Below are positions 30,671-38,890 of a stretch of DNA of 64,000 bases, one piece after another; position 1 is the first letter of the stretch; the number at the start of each line of letters is the position of its first letter. Source of the DNA: Candidatus Nitrotoga sp. AM1P (GTDB taxonomy: Bacteria; Pseudomonadota; Gammaproteobacteria; Burkholderiales; Gallionellaceae); NCBI RefSeq assembly GCF_013168275.1, contig NZ_AP019547.1, positions 744,001-808,000 on the forward strand, read 5' to 3'. Below the pieces are notes generated by a model. It was given only the letters and a program-made list of their open reading frames with translations. It was not told the DNA's origin and searched no databases. A program made the translations under genes and the position numbers.

Positions 30671-31132
30671 ATGCTTGATCAAACTATTGCCGATTTCGTA
30701 ATACCCGCCACAGGTGGAGTGACGTTCAAACTCTTTGCCGCACGTGGCAAATCGCTAGTGATTTATTTCTACCCCAAGGACAACACCCCGGGATGTACTA
30801 CTGAAAGCCAACAATTTCGCGATCTGTATGTCGATTTTAAAAAAGCTGATTGTGAGGTGGTTGGCATTTCACGTGACAGCATAGAGTCACATGAAAAATT
30901 CAAAGCTAAATTCAATCTGCCGTTCGCTCTACTTGCCGATTCAGAAGAAACTGTATGTGAACAGTTTGGCGTAATCAAGCTGAAGAATTTGTATGGCAAA
31001 CAAGTGCGGGGCATTGAACGCAGCACTTTCGTGCTCGACCGAGATGGCATATTGCGTGGCGAATGGCGCGGTGTTAAAGCCGACGGTCACGCTCAAGAAG
31101 TATTGCAATTCGTGCAATCTCTAACCACATAA
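30671..31132 (+). CDS. bcp: Thiol peroxidase of the Bcp/PrxQ type
   Basis: 153 residues, normal for the family. The peroxidatic Cys42 lies in FYPKDNTPGCTTESQQFRD; residue 47 is Gln instead of the Cys of resolving-Cys PrxQ proteins, so a one-Cys mode is possible. Further family features are CEVVGISRDSIESHEKF and STFVLDRDGILRGEW. It reduces hydroperoxides with thioredoxin in the cytoplasm. It runs eight bases into the PhoH-like gene, likely co-transcribed. Confidence 0.93.
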   Translation: MLDQTIADFVIPATGGVTFKLFAARGKSLVIYFYPKDNTPGCTTESQQFRDLYVDFKKADCEVVGISRDSIESHEKFKAKFNLPFALLADSEETVCEQFGVIKLKNLYGKQVRGIERSTFVLDRDGILRGEWRGVKADGHAQEVLQFVQSLTT

Positions 31133-31140
31133 GGAGCATC

Positions 31141-32556
31141 ATGCCCCCTCGCAAAATAGTGGCTGAAAATCATGCTACCAAATTATTCGTGCTGGATACC
31201 AATGTACTGATGCACGATCCAACCAGCCTGTTCCGTTTTGAGGAACATGACGTTTACTTACCGATATTCGTGCTGGAAGAGCTGGACAACAATAAAAAGG
31301 GCATGACTGAGGTCGCACGTAATGCGCGACAGGCCAGCCGGTTCCTCGACTCTTTGATCAGTGAGAGCACTCATAACATTGATGCCGGCGTACCGCTACA
31401 AACGCCAAACAACAAGAGTGCTACTGGTCGTCTGTTTTTGCAAACCCAGTTCATTACCAACGAATTGCCTGCCAATATGGCAATCGGCAAAGCTGACAAC
31501 GCTATCCTCGGGGTAGTAATGTTCCTCCACAAGCAGCAACCCAAGCGTTCCGTGATCTTGGTCAGCAAGGATATCAACATGCGCATTAAAGCGCGTGCGC
31601 TGGGACTGGATGCGCAGGACTATTTTAATGACAAGGTACTGGAAGATACCGATCTACTTTACAGCGGCGTACTGGCATTACCGCAGGATTTTTGGGATAA
31701 ACACGGCAAGGACATGAAATCCGGGCCGCAAGGTGAGCACACTTTTTACCATATCCAGGGGCCGTTATGCCGGGACATGCTGTTAAATCAATTTGTTTAT
31801 CAAGAAAATGGCGGTCATCCTTTCTATGCAGTAGTCACAGAACAGAATGACAACACTGCCATGTTGCGCACGTTGACTGACTATACTCACACCAAAAATG
31901 CCATCTGGGGTATTACTGCACGTAATCGCGAACAGAGTTTTGTGCTCAATCTGCTGATGAACCCAGAGATTGATTTTGTTACTCTGCTCGGTCAAGCTGG
32001 TACCGGCAAGACCCTGCTAACACTCGCCGCGGGGTTGGTGCAGATGCTGGAACATAAATTGTATTCAGAAATCATCATGACCCGCGTCACCGTGCCGGTT
32101 GGTGAAGACATCGGTTTTTTACCAGGTACCGAGGAAGAAAAAATGTCGCCCTGGATGGGCGCGCTGGATGACAATTTGGATGTGCTCAACAAGCCCAACG
32201 ACGAAAGCGGAGAATGGGGGCGAGCTGCCACGCGCGATCTGATCCGTTCGCGCATCAAGATCAAATCCCTTAACTTCATGCGTGGACGCACTTTTTTGAA
32301 TAAATATCTGATCATTGATGAAGCCCAGAACCTCACACCCAAGCAGATGAAAACGCTGATCACCCGCGCTGGCCCGGGTACCAAGGTAGTATGCATGGGC
32401 AACATCGCACAGATTGATACACCATATTTGACCGAAGGCAGTTCCGGGCTGACTTATGTGGTAGACCGTTTCAAGGGCTGGCAACACAGCGGACATGTAA
32501 CCTTGCAAAGAGGAGAACGTTCACGTCTAGCCGACCATGCCGGAGAGGTACTGTGA
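31141..32556 (+). CDS. PIN-PhoH family ATPase (YlaK/PhoH2 type)
   Basis: 471 residues. Residues 12-160 form a PIN nuclease domain (FVLDTNVLMHDPTSL, FVLEELDNNKKG, VSKDINMRIKARALGLD). From about residue 240 a PhoH P-loop ATPase follows: Walker A LLGQAGTGKTLLTLAAGL, Walker B KYLIIDEAQNLTP, and a GNIAQIDTPYL sensor. Members unwind and cut RNA. The usual proteobacterial context with a peroxiredoxin upstream is present. Start ATG at 31141 follows AAGGAGC. Confidence 0.95.
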   Translation: MPPRKIVAENHATKLFVLDTNVLMHDPTSLFRFEEHDVYLPIFVLEELDNNKKGMTEVARNARQASRFLDSLISESTHNIDAGVPLQTPNNKSATGRLFLQTQFITNELPANMAIGKADNAILGVVMFLHKQQPKRSVILVSKDINMRIKARALGLDAQDYFNDKVLEDTDLLYSGVLALPQDFWDKHGKDMKSGPQGEHTFYHIQGPLCRDMLLNQFVYQENGGHPFYAVVTEQNDNTAMLRTLTDYTHTKNAIWGITARNREQSFVLNLLMNPEIDFVTLLGQAGTGKTLLTLAAGLVQMLEHKLYSEIIMTRVTVPVGEDIGFLPGTEEEKMSPWMGALDDNLDVLNKPNDESGEWGRAATRDLIRSRIKIKSLNFMRGRTFLNKYLIIDEAQNLTPKQMKTLITRAGPGTKVVCMGNIAQIDTPYLTEGSSGLTYVVDRFKGWQHSGHVTLQRGERSRLADHAGEVL

Positions 32557-32660
32557 GTAGCAGTCACCGTTATCTTAATTTCAACCCTTCCACCTCCCTT
32601 ACACTCACATGAAAAGCTCGGGAGACGATTTGTCAGACTACCTATTTTCGAGATAGTCTA

Positions 32661-33056
32661 ATGAGCGAAAAATTTCAAAAACCTGACGCCATCTGGCGCA
32701 ACGAACTTACCCCCGAACAGTACAAAATATGCCGCCAGTGCGGCACTGAACCCGCATTTACTGGCACCTATTGGGATTGCCATGACAGCGGACTGTATCG
32801 CTGTGTGTGCTGTGGTAACGCACTATTCGATTCAAATGTGAAATATGAATCGGGCAGCGGTTGGCCCAGTTTCTGGCAGGCGCACCAGCCTGACAGCATC
32901 ACTGTGGAACAAGATGACAGTCACGATATGGCGCGCACGGAAGTTCTGTGTAGTCGCTGTGATGCCCATCTTGGTCATGTATTCGAAGATGGCCCGAAAC
33001 CGACAGGACTGCGCTACTGCATCAACTCCGCAGCACTAACCCTAGACCGAGAATAA
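32661..33056 (+). CDS. msrB: Peptide methionine-R-sulfoxide reductase
   Basis: 131 residues. The catalytic Cys120 is in [11 protein letters not shown]; two zinc pairs are Cys48/Cys51 (YRCVCCG) and Cys97/Cys100 ([11 protein letters not shown]). The core [11 protein letters not shown] is diagnostic. It repairs oxidised methionine and suits its place near a peroxiredoxin. A 104-base gap separates it from the PhoH-like gene. Confidence 0.97.
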   Translation: MSEKFQKPDAIWRNELTPEQYKICRQCGTEPAFTGTYWDCHDSGLYRCVCCGNALFDSNVKYESGSGWPSFWQAHQPDSITVEQDDSHDMARTEVLCSRCDAHLGHVFEDGPKPTGLRYCINSAALTLDRE

Positions 33057-33079
33057 ATTTCCCTGCATAACCGATCGCC

Positions 33080-33622
33080 ATGAAATTATTATTTGACCTA
33101 TTCCCCGTTATCCTGTTCTTTATCGCATTCAAAGTGTTCAACGTTTATGTTGCCACAGGGGCTGCGATTGTTGCCACTATCGCCCAAATTGGATGGGTTA
33201 AATGGCGGCACGGCAAGGTAGATACCATGCTATGGGTAAGTTTTGCCATCATTGCCGTATTCGGTGGCGCAACACTCATTCTTCACGATGAAACCTTTAT
33301 CAAATTTAAACCCACCATTCTATATTGGGTGTTTGCCATCATACTGTTGGGTTCCAATCTAATCTTAAAAAAGAATCTGATGCGTACGTTACTGAAGGAA
33401 AAAATTACCCTTCCAACTAAAGTATGGAACCAAGTCAACTTGGGCTGGAGTTTATTCTTTGTTCTGCTCGGTGTTGTAAATTTATATGTTGCATTTAATT
33501 TTTCTACAGATGCATGGGTTAATTTCAAACTTTTTGGCACCACTGGAATGATGCTAGTATTCGTACTGCTACAAGCAATAGCGCTGTCGAAATACGTGCA
33601 GGAAGAGAAGGAAATTAACTAA
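33080..33622 (+). CDS. yciB: Inner membrane-spanning protein YciB (septation protein A family)
   Basis: 180 residues with five hydrophobic helices ([19 protein letters not shown] at the N-terminus). The conserved WxQ/NxGW-type stretch is seen in [13 protein letters not shown], and the end is [18 protein letters not shown]. The family is linked to cell-envelope synthesis and septation. Its last ~134 bases are the left half of a direct repeat that recurs at 38129, beyond the protease island. Confidence 0.95.
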   Translation: MKLLFDLFPVILFFIAFKVFNVYVATGAAIVATIAQIGWVKWRHGKVDTMLWVSFAIIAVFGGATLILHDETFIKFKPTILYWVFAIILLGSNLILKKNLMRTLLKEKITLPTKVWNQVNLGWSLFFVLLGVVNLYVAFNFSTDAWVNFKLFGTTGMMLVFVLLQAIALSKYVQEEKEIN

Positions 33623-33691
33623 ATGCTATATGCCATTATCGGCCATGATATCCCTGACAGTTTAACGAAGCGCCTGGCGACACGCCCCGCA
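33489..33691. repeat. Left direct repeat of the protease island (yciB end + yciI start)
   Basis: The stretch from TTGCATTTAATTTTTCTACA to CACGCCCCGCA recurs at 38129-38332 with scattered substitutions and one extra base. It covers the last ~44 codons of the intact yciB and the first ~23 codons of a broken yciI. The pair brackets everything between 33692 and 38128, so this is a segmental duplication or insertion scar. Confidence 0.9.
33623..33691 (+). pseudogene. Truncated yciI (first ~23 codons)
   Basis: Starting at the ATG at 33624, directly after the yciB stop, the frame reads [20 protein letters not shown], nearly the same as the start of the intact yciI at 38264 ([20 protein letters not shown]). 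It is cut at about 33691 by an IS30 remnant. The original gene pair yciB-yciI was thus adjacent before the island formed. Confidence 0.88.
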
Positions 33692-33783
33692 AGCATCGCC
33701 CAATTTTCCTGAGTCCACTTCCTGCTTGCTTTATCAGCATAATCGTCGCACGTTCTCCAGCATTCAACTGTTGACAATGTTCT
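33691..33783 (-). mobile_element. IS30-family remnant
   Basis: The segment from AAGCATCGCCCAATTTTCCT to TTGACAATGTT matches bases 6663-6755 of IS30 copy A with many substitutions, including GAGTCCACTTCCTGCT and CAGCATTCAACTG. It corresponds to the N-terminal helix-turn-helix part of the transposase, about residues 5-36. It is an old, decayed copy lying exactly at the junction of the left direct repeat, and may have caused the rearrangement. Confidence 0.88.
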
Positions 33784-33836
33784 CTAAATAATAACATTAT
33801 GTTTTTATGTGAATATTATGAAACTAAAACATTAGC

Positions 33837-33865
33837 TTGACTATATTAGGATTCCTACATACATT
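33837..33865 (+). promoter_or_regulatory. Predicted promoter of the protease operon
   Basis: TTGACT (33837-33842) and TACATT (33860-33865) are separated by 17 bases. It is the best sigma-70-like pair between the IS30 remnant and the protease start. The transcript would have a leader of about 160 bases. Confidence 0.5.
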
Positions 33866-34032
33866 GAAACTACCGTAGGTTGAGATGAGAAGTCGATCCA
33901 GCGATGCATCCCACCGAAAAGTAGTCATACAAGAGCAGGGGCCACGTCAGGAGCCCCATTAAACCGCTTTAAACGGTTCACCAATAAAGCCCCGGCTTTG
34001 CCGGGTAAACTTTCTAACTACAAGGTGGAACA
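33866..34032 (+). other. Structured leader of the protease gene
   Basis: No gene. Two hairpins are visible: AACCG...CGGTT (33962-33978) and CCCGGCTTTGCCGGG (33991-34005), the second 28 bases before the start codon. The last ~20 bases before the ATG resemble the leader of the parvulin gene at 38871-38890 (both end GGAACAATG or AGAACAATG). I could not match it to a known riboswitch. Confidence 0.5.
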
Positions 34033-35880
34033 ATGCTAAAACTTTCAAAACTTACCACGATTGCTGTATTTTCTGCACTTACCGTTAACCCTGTTTATGC
34101 ACAAGAACAACCTGCCACTGAACTATCTAGTGGAATAACATCAGACGACCAAGAAAAAATAAACAAGCAACCCGTTGTAGATAGCCTCGGCAACCCTGTA
34201 TTTATCATCATGCTCGATGAAGCCTCAGTAGAGGATACAGATGCGCGTGACGAAGCACCTGCACGTGATGCGTTAAGTATCGAGAATGCGAAAGACGTCA
34301 AAGGCTGGCATCTTCCCAAAGCCAGGAAACTCGTAAAACTACTGGAAAAAGAGTACGGTTTCAATGCGATCAATATGACCTCGTACATTTTTTCGAGCGT
34401 TGTGGCAGCGTTGACACCGAAGCTAGTTGATCGAATTCGAATTGATCCACGTGTTGAAAAACTGATTCCTGTTTACGAAGGGCTCGATTTCGCTAGTGCG
34501 CCACCTTGGTCTGATATCTTGAGTGGAAGTGAAACAATCTCATGGGGAAAAACCGCAATCGAAACAAACGACACCATGACTTCTTCGACGACAATGTATG
34601 TCATAGACGGAGGGGCTTTAAATCATCCCGATCTCAATTTAACGATTGCACCCGTTAACTCCTACAACGCAAATACCGGGGCATCCGCAGTGACTCCGTA
34701 TCACGCGACGCATGTTTCTGGAATTATTGGTGCGAGAATTAATAACGTTTACACACGAGGTGTAAATCCCAATCAAGCGATTATCAGTGTCCATTCAGGC
34801 AATATTTCGTCCACACTTTATTCCGCTATTGATTGGGTATTCGCGCACGCCGAGCAAAACAATGTGTACGGTATCGCTAACATGTCAATTTCGCATAATG
34901 GAATCGACAAAATATGGGCGCACACGAATGAGGGCGGTCGTGCGATTAGAAGTGCAAGCAATCGTGTATTGTTCATTCAATCCGCTGGAAATTTAAAGGT
35001 AGATGCGTGCAATCAATCATTTGCCACTACCTATAACAACTCTTCTACCTTGAGCGCAAATCCGGTTGATGGCATCGTTGTAGTTGGTGGATTGAATACC
35101 GCAGGTGCACAGCAGTATCCTTTTAGTCAGAGTAATGCGTCTTCTCCATATACAGGCGGATGGGAATCCGGGAGTAATTATGGCTCGTGCGTTGAAATGT
35201 GGGCACCATCAAACAACATACTTTCGAGTTGGCCGAATAATTTAGGTACGTCAATAAGCTGGGGCACGGGGTATTTATCTGGCACATCGATGGCCGCTCC
35301 GTTTGTCGCTGGATTAGCAGCTCGGTTTGGCAGCACTAACGCAACCCCAGTACAACGGGAATATCATCTACGTTCGCGACTTTCTGGCTACCCCGACGCA
35401 GGATGGCTATATGCTGATTTAAGCGGAATCGCAATCAAAATGCCCCAGCTCAACAAAGTGCCAGCCTATACGACACCCAATCGGCTGACACCCGTTGGTA
35501 GTACAGCAAGTTCTACGCTTTCGGGAACCTTTCCATCTGCGACCCAAGACGGAAAATATGCGACTACAGCATCTTGGAACGCTGGCTCGCCAATTGGTTG
35601 GATTGAATTTGATTTAGGATCCATCAAGACAATTCGCGCAATTCGAATGTCGCCCGAACAAAGTTTAACCGGCTTAACAACCCATAACGTTTATGTTGGA
35701 AATACACCCTCTCCGACAACGCTACTGGTATCCATCAATGAGCTTACCGACAATAAAGCGCCCATAGCGCGAAAATTTCCTGATAACGGTACGGTTCAGG
35801 GGCGTTACGTCCGAATATCATCTGATACAACGGGCAGTTCGTGGCTCGCCTGGAGAGAGGTCGAAATATATGGAAACTAA
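34033..35880 (+). CDS. Secreted S8 subtilisin-like protease with C-terminal discoidin (F5/8 type C) domain
   Basis: 615 residues. Signal peptide 1-24 (KLTTIAVFSALTVNPVYAQ), then a propeptide of the I9 kind to about residue 155. Catalytic triad: Asp192 (YVIDGGALNHPD), His224 (YHATHVSGIIGA) and Ser419 (GTSMAAPFVAG), with oxyanion Asn320 in IQSAGN. From about residue 490 a discoidin-like sandwich follows (GWIEFDLGSIKTIRAIRM, RYVRISSDTTG, WREVEIYG), probably binding sugars or surfaces. It is secreted to the periplasm or outside. Its last 11 bases overlap the next gene. The signal peptide is close to that of the parvulin at 38891, unlike the rest of the protein. Confidence 0.93.
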   Translation: MLKLSKLTTIAVFSALTVNPVYAQEQPATELSSGITSDDQEKINKQPVVDSLGNPVFIIMLDEASVEDTDARDEAPARDALSIENAKDVKGWHLPKARKLVKLLEKEYGFNAINMTSYIFSSVVAALTPKLVDRIRIDPRVEKLIPVYEGLDFASAPPWSDILSGSETISWGKTAIETNDTMTSSTTMYVIDGGALNHPDLNLTIAPVNSYNANTGASAVTPYHATHVSGIIGARINNVYTRGVNPNQAIISVHSGNISSTLYSAIDWVFAHAEQNNVYGIANMSISHNGIDKIWAHTNEGGRAIRSASNRVLFIQSAGNLKVDACNQSFATTYNNSSTLSANPVDGIVVVGGLNTAGAQQYPFSQSNASSPYTGGWESGSNYGSCVEMWAPSNNILSSWPNNLGTSISWGTGYLSGTSMAAPFVAGLAARFGSTNATPVQREYHLRSRLSGYPDAGWLYADLSGIAIKMPQLNKVPAYTTPNRLTPVGSTASSTLSGTFPSATQDGKYATTASWNAGSPIGWIEFDLGSIKTIRAIRMSPEQSLTGLTTHNVYVGNTPSPTTLLVSINELTDNKAPIARKFPDNGTVQGRYVRISSDTTGSSWLAWREVEIYGN

Positions 35881-36826
35881 ACTACATAACCGATTTTTTT
35901 TAGCGGTAGTACTTCTCGCAGCTTGGATTACCGTTGATGCAAATGCGCAAAGCCTCGGTCATCGTGATAAACCCAACATAGAAATATACCCTAAATATCC
36001 TGTGAGCATTACAACAGAACCAGGCGTTGGCCAGTTCAGCAACGATTTCTCACGTGCCGGGGTTGTCGCGACGGTATATCGTGTTTCATGCTACACAAGC
36101 ATCCCCGAGCTTGATGAGCAAAAAATTCTCGGCTCTCCATCGGTTACTGTTGATGGATTCAATGTTTCTGTCAAAAAAGTCCGCTATGGTTTTTCGCCTA
36201 TTTGTGGATTTGCAGGAAGTAGTGAAGGGCCAGTCGTCCAAAGCATTTTCCTGGGAAATTTTGGTCCAGGTGTGTACAAATTTTCCGCCGAAGGAGAACC
36301 GGGGGATAATTTAGATCTATCGATGAACACGACAACCCTCACAAGAGAATTTACTGTACTGACCTTGGAGCAAGCTGGAAAAGCAGTGATCGAAAACCCT
36401 TCACCAGGAAGCGCTCAGAGCGGGGTGGGACTCATCTCAGGTTGGGCATGTGTAGCGGATCGTGTTGAAATCAGTATTGATGGTGGGGAGCGTGTACGCG
36501 TTGGAGGCGAATCTGCGAGGGGCGACGTAGTATCGGTCTGTGGCCATGGAAACGCGGGCTTTAGCCAGCTGCTTAATTTCAATCTTTTAGGTGCGGGCGA
36601 GCACACACTTCAGCTTTTTGTGAAGGGCGTCGCGATCGGCGAGCCAACGCGTTTTACCGTTGTGGTTCCGGCAGGTGAGTTTATTCATGGCCTAAGGCGG
36701 GAAGCTGTGATCACTGATTTTCCGTCAGCCGGCAAAAATGCCATTATCGATTGGCGCGAATCTGAGCAAAACTTTCGGTTGCGTGAACTTCAATAACAAG
36801 TACTTTACTTGAGCATCACAACAATA
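35734..36826 (+). repeat. First unit of a 1093-bp tandem-type duplication
   Basis: Bases 35734-36826 match 37000-38092 at a constant offset of 1266 with no indel. The unit holds the last 49 codons of the protease and the whole of the following 308-codon gene. Differences are scattered substitutions, so the duplication is not brand new. Confidence 0.93.
35870..36796 (+). CDS. Secreted hypothetical protein, partner of the protease (copy 1)
   Basis: 308 residues with a signal peptide (FFLAVVLLAAWITVDANAQ). The middle is a beta-rich domain with two Cys (SCYTSIPE, PICGF). Residues 180-265 are an Ig-like sandwich of a family I have seen in other proteobacteria only as uncharacterised: GLISGWACVADRVEISIDGG and SVCGHGNAGFSQLLNFNLL, with a Cys pair. 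The start ATG lies inside the end of the protease gene, so the two are translationally coupled. A partner, substrate-binding subunit or inhibitor of the protease is possible; function is unknown. Confidence 0.8.
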   Translation: METKLHNRFFLAVVLLAAWITVDANAQSLGHRDKPNIEIYPKYPVSITTEPGVGQFSNDFSRAGVVATVYRVSCYTSIPELDEQKILGSPSVTVDGFNVSVKKVRYGFSPICGFAGSSEGPVVQSIFLGNFGPGVYKFSAEGEPGDNLDLSMNTTTLTREFTVLTLEQAGKAVIENPSPGSAQSGVGLISGWACVADRVEISIDGGERVRVGGESARGDVVSVCGHGNAGFSQLLNFNLLGAGEHTLQLFVKGVAIGEPTRFTVVVPAGEFIHGLRREAVITDFPSAGKNAIIDWRESEQNFRLRELQ

Positions 36827-36855
36827 TTATTGATCCGGCACAGTTTATCCAAGAA

Positions 36856-36923
36856 GCCGTTCGCATTGAGCTTGTCGAAATGTGAATGGCTTTTTATGCT
36901 TCGACAAGCTCAGCACGAACGGC
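36856..36923. repeat. REP-like inverted repeat
   Basis: GCCGTTCGCATTGAGCTTGT, then CGAA, is mirrored by TTCGACAAGCTCAGCACGAA, then CGGC, around a short spacer. This sequence class (GAGCTTGTCGAA core) is a dispersed palindromic repeat in many environmental bacteria; relatives occur here near 48088-48193 and 48852. It lies just past the first secreted-partner gene. Confidence 0.75.
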
Positions 36924-36999
36924 AGTCAAGTTCAATTCATGCCGGATTAATAATCCGATTTGTTTTCAAGAAATTCGGACTAATCACTTGTAAGAGTCA

Positions 37000-37146
37000 A
37001 TCAATGAGCTTACCGACAACAAAGCGCCCATAGCGCGAAAATTTCCTGATAACGGTACGGTTCAGGGGCGCTACGTCCGAATATTATCTGATACAACGGG
37101 CAGTTCATAGCTCGCCTGGAGAGAGGTAGAAATATATGGAAACTAA
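37000..37146 (+). pseudogene. Duplicated 3' end of the protease gene, with a stop
   Basis: This is the second copy of the last protease codons, matching 35734-35880. A Trp codon has become TAG (AGTTCATAGCTCG against AGTTCGTGGCTCG), so even a fused frame would stop. It holds the leader and ribosome-site context of the second partner gene, which may be why it persists. Confidence 0.9.
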
Positions 37147-38062
37147 ACGCTATAGCCAATTTTATTTAGCGGCGATGCTGCTCGCGGCTTGGGTTACCGT
37201 TGACGCAAATGCGCAAAGCCTCGGTCGTCGTGATAAACCCAACGTAGAAATATACCCTAAATATCCTGTGAGCATTACAACAGAACCAGGTGTTGGCCAA
37301 TTTAGCAATGATTTTTCACGTGCGGCGGTTGTCGCGACGGTATATCGTGTTTCATGCTATACAACAATCCCCGAGCTTGATGAGCAAAAAATTCTCGGCT
37401 CTCCATCGGTTACTGTTGATGGATTCAATGTTTCTGTCAAAAAAGTCCGCTATGGTTTCTCGCTCAATTGTGGATTATTAGGAGCCAACGAAGGGCCAGT
37501 CGTCCAAAGCATTTTCCTGGGAAATTTTGGTCCAGGTGTGTACAAATTTTCCGCCGAAGGAGAACCGGGGGATAATTCAGATCTGTCGATGAACACGACA
37601 ACCCTCACAAGAGCATTTACTGTACTGACCTTGGAGCAAGCTGGAAAAGCAGTGATCGAAAACCCTTCACCAGGAAGCGCTCAGAGCGGGGTGGGACTCA
37701 TCTCAGGTTGGGCATGTGTAGCGGATCGTGTTGAAATCAGTATTGATGGCGGAGAGCGTGTACACGTTGGGGGCGAATCAGCCAGAGGCGACGTAATATC
37801 GATCTGTGGCCATCAAAACGCGGGTTTTAGCCAGCTGCTTAATTTCAATCTTTTAGGTGCGGGCGAGCACACACTTCAGCTTTTTGTGAAGGGCGTCGCG
37901 ATCGGCGAGCCAACGCGTTTTACCGTTGTGGTTCCGGCAGGTGAGTTTATTCGTGGCCTAAGGCGGGAAGCTGTGATCACTGATTTTCCGTCAGCCGGCA
38001 AAAACGCAATTATCGATTGGCGCGAATCTGAGCAAAACTTTCGGTTGCGTGAACTTCAATAA
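37136..38062 (+). CDS. Secreted hypothetical protein, partner of the protease (copy 2)
   Basis: 308 residues, above 90 percent identical to copy 1 by eye. Differences cluster in the signal peptide and in a short stretch around residues 104-112 (SLNCGLLGANEGP against SPICGFAGSSEGP). All Cys and the GLISGWACVADRVEISIDGG core are kept, and the frame is intact, so it is probably expressed. With no intact protease in front, it would need read-through from copy 1 or its own promoter. Confidence 0.8.
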   Translation: METKRYSQFYLAAMLLAAWVTVDANAQSLGRRDKPNVEIYPKYPVSITTEPGVGQFSNDFSRAAVVATVYRVSCYTTIPELDEQKILGSPSVTVDGFNVSVKKVRYGFSLNCGLLGANEGPVVQSIFLGNFGPGVYKFSAEGEPGDNSDLSMNTTTLTRAFTVLTLEQAGKAVIENPSPGSAQSGVGLISGWACVADRVEISIDGGERVHVGGESARGDVISICGHQNAGFSQLLNFNLLGAGEHTLQLFVKGVAIGEPTRFTVVVPAGEFIRGLRREAVITDFPSAGKNAIIDWRESEQNFRLRELQ

Positions 38063-38097
38063 CAAGTACTTTACTTGGGCATCACAAAAATAATAGC

Positions 38098-38130
38098 CCG
38101 AACTGTTTTTAAAACAGTTCGGACTATTTT
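38098..38130 (+). terminator. Terminator of the protease island
   Basis: CCGAACTGTTTT (38098-38109) pairs perfectly with AAAACAGTTCGG (38111-38122), followed by ACTATTTT. The loop is effectively formed by the A/T pairs in the middle. It sits between the end of the second partner gene and the right direct repeat, and would end the island transcript. Confidence 0.7.
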
Positions 38131-38332
38131 GCATTTAACTTTGCTACAAATACATGGGTTAATTTCAAATTTTTTGGTACCACTGGAATAATGCTAGTAT
38201 TCGCATTTCTACAAACAATGGCGCTACCGAAGATACATGCATAAAGAGAAGGAACGTAACTAAATGCTATACGCCATTATCGGTCATGATGTACCCGACA
38301 GTTTAACGAAGCGCTTGGCAACACGGCCCGCA
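38129..38332. repeat. Right direct repeat of the protease island
   Basis: The counterpart of 33489-33691. The yciB part here is a decayed tail with an extra base and no start, and a TAA brought into frame near 38240; the yciI part runs into the intact yciI. So the left copy kept yciB and the right copy kept yciI. Confidence 0.9.
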
Positions 38333-38566
38333 CACGTGGCACGGCTACAGGCATTACAAAACGAAGGACGTTTAATTCTGGCTGGCCCTTTCCCAAATGT
38401 GGATGCCGTGGATCCCGGCGCTGCGGGTTTTTCCGGTAGCTTGATAGTGGCAGAATTTGCTACATTAAAGGACGCGGAAACATGGGCTCAGGCTGACCCC
38501 TATATGATCGCTGGGATATATACGCAAATTCTGGTCAAACCGTTTAAGAAAGTATTTCCAATATGA
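38264..38566 (+). CDS. yciI: YciI-like protein
   Basis: 100 residues. The ferredoxin-like fold of the family is seen in [32 protein letters not shown] and [19 protein letters not shown]. Biochemical function is not established; related domains have weak catalytic His-Asp pairs. It overlaps bolA by four bases (ATGA), and in related bacteria yciB-yciI-bolA-parvulin run together. Here the run is broken by the island. Confidence 0.9.
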   Translation: MLYAIIGHDVPDSLTKRLATRPAHVARLQALQNEGRLILAGPFPNVDAVDPGAAGFSGSLIVAEFATLKDAETWAQADPYMIAGIYTQILVKPFKKVFPI

Positions 38567-38853
38567 ACCATTTAGCAACCAATCACTCAAACAACCGCAT
38601 AGAGCAGATGAATACTCTCCTCGCAGCGCTCCAACCCACCAAAATAGAGATTGCCGATGATAGCCATAAACATGCAGGACACGTTGGCGCACGTAGTGGT
38701 GGTGGGCACTATCGTCTCCTGATTGTGTCCCCGCAGTTCGAGAGTAAGCCTACTTTGACACGGCACCGTATGATATATTCCGTGTTGGGAGACATGATGA
38801 AGCATGATATTCATGCACTGGCCATTGCTGCCTATACACCAGAAGAACTATAA
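38563..38853 (+). CDS. BolA-family protein
   Basis: 96 residues with the family core [20 protein letters not shown], then [22 protein letters not shown] and a C-terminal [15 protein letters not shown]. BolA proteins partner monothiol glutaredoxins in iron-sulfur handling. The start overlaps yciI (ATGA). I cannot tell which BolA subtype it is. Confidence 0.93.
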   Translation: MNHLATNHSNNRIEQMNTLLAALQPTKIEIADDSHKHAGHVGARSGGGHYRLLIVSPQFESKPTLTRHRMIYSVLGDMMKHDIHALAIAAYTPEEL

Positions 38854-38890
38854 TTTTTAACTTAAACTTTCAACAACTGAGGACAGAACA

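Larger units (their letters stand above)
37000..38092 (+). repeat. Second unit of the 1093-bp duplication
   Basis: Matches 35734-36826 at a fixed offset of 1266. The 173 bases between the two units hold the REP-like inverted repeat. Right after this unit comes a hairpin and then the right direct repeat of the island. Confidence 0.93.

Noticed and set aside
33866..34032. Cyclic-di-GMP (GEMM) or other riboswitch before the protease
   Set aside because: Two hairpins are present but the conserved GEMM core was not found, so only a structured leader is claimed.
36809..37033. 74-codon plus-strand frame after the first partner gene
   Set aside because: Its middle is the translation of the REP-like palindrome (LSLSKCEWLF, LRQAQHERQ) and no ribosome site precedes it.
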